Position numbers and translations under genes: made by a program. From positions 2,046,001 through 2,110,000 of the forward strand of contig OZ253559.1 in assembly GCA_965262785.1 (NCBI GenBank): DNA of 64,000 nucleotides. Reading direction: 5' to 3'. This stretch comes from G965218495 sp965262785. GTDB lineage: Bacteria > Bacteroidota > Rhodothermia > Rhodothermales > Bin80. Position 1 is the stretch's first letter, and each line of letters begins with the position of its first letter. Under the pieces are notes generated by a model. That model saw only the letters and a list, made by a program, of their open reading frames with translations, was not told where the DNA came from and searched no databases. Shown piece after piece: positions 60,499 through 64,000 of the stretch.

Positions 60499-62748
60499 AT
60501 GGTTAGGGTCTGCGGCTTAGCAATACTGCTTTGCATACTTCCGAACTCAGCTCGGGCCCAGCCGGCGTTGGTGCGAGGCTTTGTCACTGTATCGACTTCA
60601 GGCGAATTCCTCTACGAGGTCAACGTCGCACTCATCGATGCTGACGAGAGCGTGTTTGGCAGCGCGACCAACAGCGACGGTCTTTACGTAGTGAGCGGCC
60701 TCGCACCGGGGCGCTATCAGGTGCAGGCCTCGTTCGTCGGCTACACGTCCTACACCGACACGCTGCTATTGGCAGCTGGAGAGATACGAGACCTTGACAT
60801 CTCCCTTGCCCCGCATGAGCAAAGGCTCGAGACGCTCATTGTCGAGGGAGAAGAGGAAGGCAACGTGTCTGATCTCGTTGCCGGAATGGACCGCATCGAG
60901 CCCGCCGACATTGATCACATTCCAGGACCTGATGTGTCCGGTGATTTGGCGGCCTACCTTACCGCGGTGCCCGGGGTCGTGATCATTGGTGACCAAGGTG
61001 GCCAATTCTACGTGCGAGGTGGCGAGCCAACGCAGAACCTTGCACTTCTGGACGGCATGGTGATCTATCAGCCCTTTCACATCCTGAGCTACTACTCTGC
61101 GTTTTCCCCAGAGGTGCTACGCAGCGTGGACCTCTATGCTGGCGGCTTTGATGCGCGCTTTGGTGGGCGTATCTCGTCGGTGATAGATGCTTGGAGCCGC
61201 AATGGTAACAACCGGCGTTTTGCTGCCTCTTCCCAGGGTTCACCGTTTGTTGTTGGTGCGCACATAGAGGGGCCCGTCGGACAGAATCAGAACTTTTCGT
61301 TCTTGGCATCTGTGCGCCAGTCCGTGCTGGAGCAGGGTGCTACGCACCTGATTTCCCGGGACATTCCACTGGCTTTCAATGACATATTTGCGAAGCTGCA
61401 GGGCAAGACGCACCGGCATGGCCGCATTGCTCTGTCTGGTCTTAGTACGCAGGATCGTGGGCGAATAGGTGAGGATACGGGGCGAGGGCAGCCGGATGAG
61501 GTGCGATGGACCAATAATGCTTTCGGCGCACGTTATCTCTTTCTACCCGGCTATCTGCCTATTCTGGCCGAATTCATGATTTCGGTTTCGCGCCACACCA
61601 ATGAGATTGGGGGTCGCAACGAGACCGTCCGAGAGTCCCAGACAGGACGATTGAATCTGGAAACGAATATCACGCACTACACGCCGTACACGAATATCCG
61701 ATGGGGCATGTTTGCACGTACATTAACGTTTACCAGTGATTTGGCAGGGCTCTTCCAGGACTACGAATACTCCAGGGAATACGTCACCGAGGCAGGATTC
61801 TACTTGGCACCGCATTTCCAAATAAATGAGCGTACGACGCTGTCGCCCAGCATTCGCATCCACAACTTCCCCAGCAAGGGTGCGGTCTACGTTGAGCCTC
61901 GTTTACGTGGCCAGTGGGGCAGGGGTCCGCACACTTTTTCGGGTGCGGCGGGTCTCTACCACCAGGAGATTGTAGGGATTTCGGATCGTCGAGACGCCGC
62001 CAGCGTGTTTACGGCTTGGAGTGCAACGCCTACTGGGCAGGGAGTTCCCCAAGCGCTGCACCTTATCGCGGGCTACCGGCGTGATCTGGCATGGGGTGTT
62101 GAGATGGCAGCGGAAGGGTACTTAAAAAGAATCAGAGACCTCTACCTTGCGGAGTGGACTCCGCGCCCACGGCTTACGACGACCTTGCAGCAGGGTCGCG
62201 GCCGCATCTTCGGACTCGACTTACGACTGGAGATGCGAAGGCGTAACGTTTATGGCTACGTCAACTATGGACTGTCCACCGTACGCTATACCGCGACGCA
62301 GCCGGAACTTGAGATATGGTTTGGCAATGCGACGTATTCATTCCGGCCCGCGCATGACCGGCGCCACCAGGTGAGTGCCTTGCTGACGGCAGAGATCGCT
62401 GACATGACAGCCAGCGTACTATGGCAGTTTGGCTCGGGGCGGCCTTTTAGTCGTGCGCTGGGGTACGATGGATTTCTGCTGATGGATGGACGAGTTGACG
62501 TGTTTGAGGAGGCTGGCGAGCGGCGCGTAATTTATGAGCGCCCATTTAACGGGGTGCTGCCTCCCTATCACCGCTTGGATGTATCGTTGGAAAGGAGTTT
62601 TACCGTTGGGCTTGCCGAGGTGATCGCGCAGCTCAGCGTGATTAACGCGTATGATCGCGCAAACATCTTTTACCTTGACATCTTTACGCTGCAACGGGTG
62701 AACCAGCTGCCGGTAATTCCCTCTCTTGGCTTGAAGGTATCGGTCTGA
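60499..62748 (+). CDS. TonB-dependent outer-membrane receptor with carboxypeptidase-like domain
   Basis: 749 residues from ATG 60499 (GGTGG upstream); ATG 60463 is the alternative. A signal peptide (VRVCGLAILLCILPNSARAQ) leads to a CarboxypepD_reg-like domain (VNVALIDADESVFGSATNSDGLYVVSGLAPGRYQVQASFVGY in outline). The plug follows with LAAYLTAVPGVVIIGDQGGQFYVRGGEP and LLDGMVIYQPFHI. The rest is the beta-barrel. Its ligand is unknown; the DUF4249 lipoprotein 2 bp downstream is the usual partner in Bacteroidota. Divergent from folD. Confidence 0.92.
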   Translation: MVRVCGLAILLCILPNSARAQPALVRGFVTVSTSGEFLYEVNVALIDADESVFGSATNSDGLYVVSGLAPGRYQVQASFVGYTSYTDTLLLAAGEIRDLDISLAPHEQRLETLIVEGEEEGNVSDLVAGMDRIEPADIDHIPGPDVSGDLAAYLTAVPGVVIIGDQGGQFYVRGGEPTQNLALLDGMVIYQPFHILSYYSAFSPEVLRSVDLYAGGFDARFGGRISSVIDAWSRNGNNRRFAASSQGSPFVVGAHIEGPVGQNQNFSFLASVRQSVLEQGATHLISRDIPLAFNDIFAKLQGKTHRHGRIALSGLSTQDRGRIGEDTGRGQPDEVRWTNNAFGARYLFLPGYLPILAEFMISVSRHTNEIGGRNETVRESQTGRLNLETNITHYTPYTNIRWGMFARTLTFTSDLAGLFQDYEYSREYVTEAGFYLAPHFQINERTTLSPSIRIHNFPSKGAVYVEPRLRGQWGRGPHTFSGAAGLYHQEIVGISDRRDAASVFTAWSATPTGQGVPQALHLIAGYRRDLAWGVEMAAEGYLKRIRDLYLAEWTPRPRLTTTLQQGRGRIFGLDLRLEMRRRNVYGYVNYGLSTVRYTATQPELEIWFGNATYSFRPAHDRRHQVSALLTAEIADMTASVLWQFGSGRPFSRALGYDGFLLMDGRVDVFEEAGERRVIYERPFNGVLPPYHRLDVSLERSFTVGLAEVIAQLSVINAYDRANIFYLDIFTLQRVNQLPVIPSLGLKVSV

Positions 62749-62750
62749 CT

Positions 62751-63599
62751 GTGCGGCTACAAATATCCATAGTAGCTTCCTTGGTTCTAATCGGGTGTAC
62801 GGACTCGGTGGACCCGGTAATAGAATCTGGGCGTGCTTACACGCTCTACGGTCTATTTGATGCGCATGCGGATACCCAGGCCGTTCGTGTCTTTGCAATA
62901 GAAGGGACGCTTGACCTAATCAGTCCGGAGCCGCTGGGTGCTGCGGTTACCTCAACTGAAATAGGCAGCGGGATCCAGCACGAATGGCAGGAGTCTATAG
63001 TGCAGTTCTCCAATGGCCGCTTTGGGCATGTCTTCTGGGCAGCGTTTCGAGGCGGTTACGACAAAACTTACCGCCTGGAGCTCAGGCGCCCGGACAACGT
63101 GTACACATCGGTTCAGGTAACGATGCCGCCCGCGGCAGAACCAATCCTGTTGGACCCAACGTTGGGTTTGGGCTATGCAGTGTTACCAGTCCTGTGGCGC
63201 AGAGCCCCTCGCCTGCATGACATTAGGGTGTCGTACAAGACGAATTTCGGCACTTACGAATTCGACTATCCACTCGACCAGGAAGTGCGGCAGGATGGCA
63301 TCGAGGTGGACATTCGCCTCAGTCAGGACGCACGCAAGATCTTTGGAGATCTAAACCGGGCCCGTATACCTATAGCCGACCTGCGGCTTACAGAGGTCAA
63401 GCTCACGGTGCTGGTTTCCAGTAGTGCATGGACACCCCCAGGGGGCGTGTATGATCCCGACGTGCTGATTGAGCCGGGAGTGTTTTCGAATGTTGAAAAC
63501 GGGTTCGGCTTTGTAGGAGCTGGCTACGACACTCTGTTGGCCTTCGATCCGGCCGATAGCGTCAAGATTGCTGCAGGCATACCTGTAGGCGGCAACTAG
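62751..63599 (+). CDS. DUF4249-type lipoprotein
   Basis: 282 residues, GTG start 2 bp after the receptor stop. The signal has a lipobox LIGC (Cys16). The rest matches the DUF4249 pattern seen after SusC-like receptors: an Ig-like N-terminal part (GRAYTLYGLFDAHADTQAVRVFAI) and the mid-region RLELRRPDNVYTSVQVTMPP. It is probably anchored to the outer membrane and works with the TonB receptor, though no molecular function is established. The 3' end overlaps the next, convergent gene by 4 bp. Confidence 0.82.
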   Translation: MRLQISIVASLVLIGCTDSVDPVIESGRAYTLYGLFDAHADTQAVRVFAIEGTLDLISPEPLGAAVTSTEIGSGIQHEWQESIVQFSNGRFGHVFWAAFRGGYDKTYRLELRRPDNVYTSVQVTMPPAAEPILLDPTLGLGYAVLPVLWRRAPRLHDIRVSYKTNFGTYEFDYPLDQEVRQDGIEVDIRLSQDARKIFGDLNRARIPIADLRLTEVKLTVLVSSSAWTPPGGVYDPDVLIEPGVFSNVENGFGFVGAGYDTLLAFDPADSVKIAAGIPVGGN

Positions 63600-64000
63600 C
63601 GTTCCTTGCGCTTCAGCACGAGCATTGTGACGTCATCCTGGAGGGGCTGCTCCGCACGCCATGCGCGTCCGGCTCTGCGGATAGTGTTGACGATCCCTTG
63701 CGCGGTGCCGTGACCACACTCCTCAAATAAGATTTGCAGTCGGTCCTCCGTAAGCATATGCCCGGCTGGATTAACGAGTTCCGTGATGCCGTCACTTACA
63801 AGAAGTACAGCGTCGCCCGGCGCGATTGTGATCGAGCAGCGCTCGTAAGGAAACTCTGGAAAACTTCCAAGGGGCATGCCCTTCAGCACGACCTGTTTTA
63901 CCTTGCCGGTATTCTGACGATAGAGGAGCGCGGGTGGCATGCCTGCCACAACAAGATCCAGCATATCCTTGTCGTAACGCCCGAGCGTCAAGTGCATGTA
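63596..64000 (-). CDS. C-terminal part of a SpoIIE/PP2C-type serine phosphatase
   Basis: 134 visible residues; the N-terminal part lies beyond the window. PP2C-like SpoIIE motifs are seen: LDLVVAGMPPALLYR, GMPLGSFP, GDAVLLVSDGITELVN with a metal-ligand Asp, and LQDDVTMLVLKRK with the last metal-ligand Asp. Such domains dephosphorylate anti-anti-sigma factors or serve as stress-signal outputs behind sensor domains. The sensor part is not visible. The gene is convergent with the DUF4249 lipoprotein gene. Confidence 0.88.
   Translation of the reverse strand, partial: YMHLTLGRYDKDMLDLVVAGMPPALLYRQNTGKVKQVVLKGMPLGSFPEFPYERCSITIAPGDAVLLVSDGITELVNPAGHMLTEDRLQILFEECGHGTAQGIVNTIRRAGRAWRAEQPLQDDVTMLVLKRKER

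Noticed and set aside
1..64000. Search for tRNA, rRNA, riboswitch or CRISPR elements
   Set aside because: No cloverleaf with a T-loop consensus, no rRNA sequence and no repeat-spacer pattern was noticed in the gene-free stretches; a covariance-model scan would be needed to exclude small RNAs.

Overview
The window reads as a chromosome segment of a Bacteroidota-lineage bacterium, most likely Rhodothermia/Rhodothermales (inference from gene content). Pointers are a type IX secretion sorting domain on an LRR protein, a SusC-like TonB receptor followed by a DUF4249 lipoprotein, a DUF3276 (PUR-type) protein, the bacillithiol enzyme BshC, short lipoproteins, and tightly packed genes with ATGA/GTGA overlaps. 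Several families typical of Planctomycetes and marine heterotrophs are also present: a DUF1549/DUF1553 cytochrome with a DUF1501 partner, a sulfatase, an FAD_oxidored protein and a multihaem-TPR protein. No rRNA, tRNA or CRISPR array was seen.

Layout. 0-6.3 kb is housekeeping: an M28 peptidase tail, a YbaK deacylase, coaX, birA, a lipoprotein, an inositol-monophosphatase-like enzyme, fabI, an L,D-transpeptidase and a methyltransferase. 6.3-9.5 kb is a mobile-element scar: an eroded IS256-type transposase fragment beside an intact IS4-like element with 18/19 matching terminal repeats. 9.5-10.8 kb holds a DUF4097 beta-repeat protein with four 114-bp tandem repeats. 11.5-18.4 kb is a minus-strand block: a WcaJ-like sugar-phosphate transferase, an M20 amidohydrolase, nadC, accA and a glycosyltransferase fused to a degenerate sugar-phosphate-transferase domain, with a divergent kinase-like protein of unknown family.

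19.9-26.4 kb is a three-gene plus-strand cluster: LRR/T9SS surface protein, exported FAD oxidoreductase, and a membrane-anchored five-haem-motif TPR protein. 26.5-34.6 kb is metabolic: murA (minus strand), cysteine desulfurase, a TIGR04282 glycosyltransferase, thrB, thrC, a squalene/phytoene-synthase-like protein, purM and plsY. A protein with six CxxC pairs follows. 35.2-47.0 kb is a catabolic island: the DUF1549/1553 cytochrome, a DUF1501 protein, an SDR, and a sugar ABC importer (binding lipoprotein, ATPase, permease) with a sugar epimerase. The ATPase gene is split by an IS1634-type element with a clean CTAA target duplication; removing the element restores a 500-codon frame.

47.1-53.2 kb is housekeeping again: purine nucleoside phosphorylase, DUF3276, hisD-hisC, a bifunctional nuclease and bshC. 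53.3-64 kb holds a beta-propeller lipoprotein, a sulfatase, an atypical Nramp-like carrier, an MscS channel, folD, the TonB receptor plus DUF4249 lipoprotein, and a SpoIIE-type phosphatase cut by the window end. The most interesting unexplained items are the LRR/FAD-oxidase/multihaem cluster, the kinase-like protein opposite the fused glycosyltransferase, the six-CxxC protein and the atypical Nramp-like carrier.
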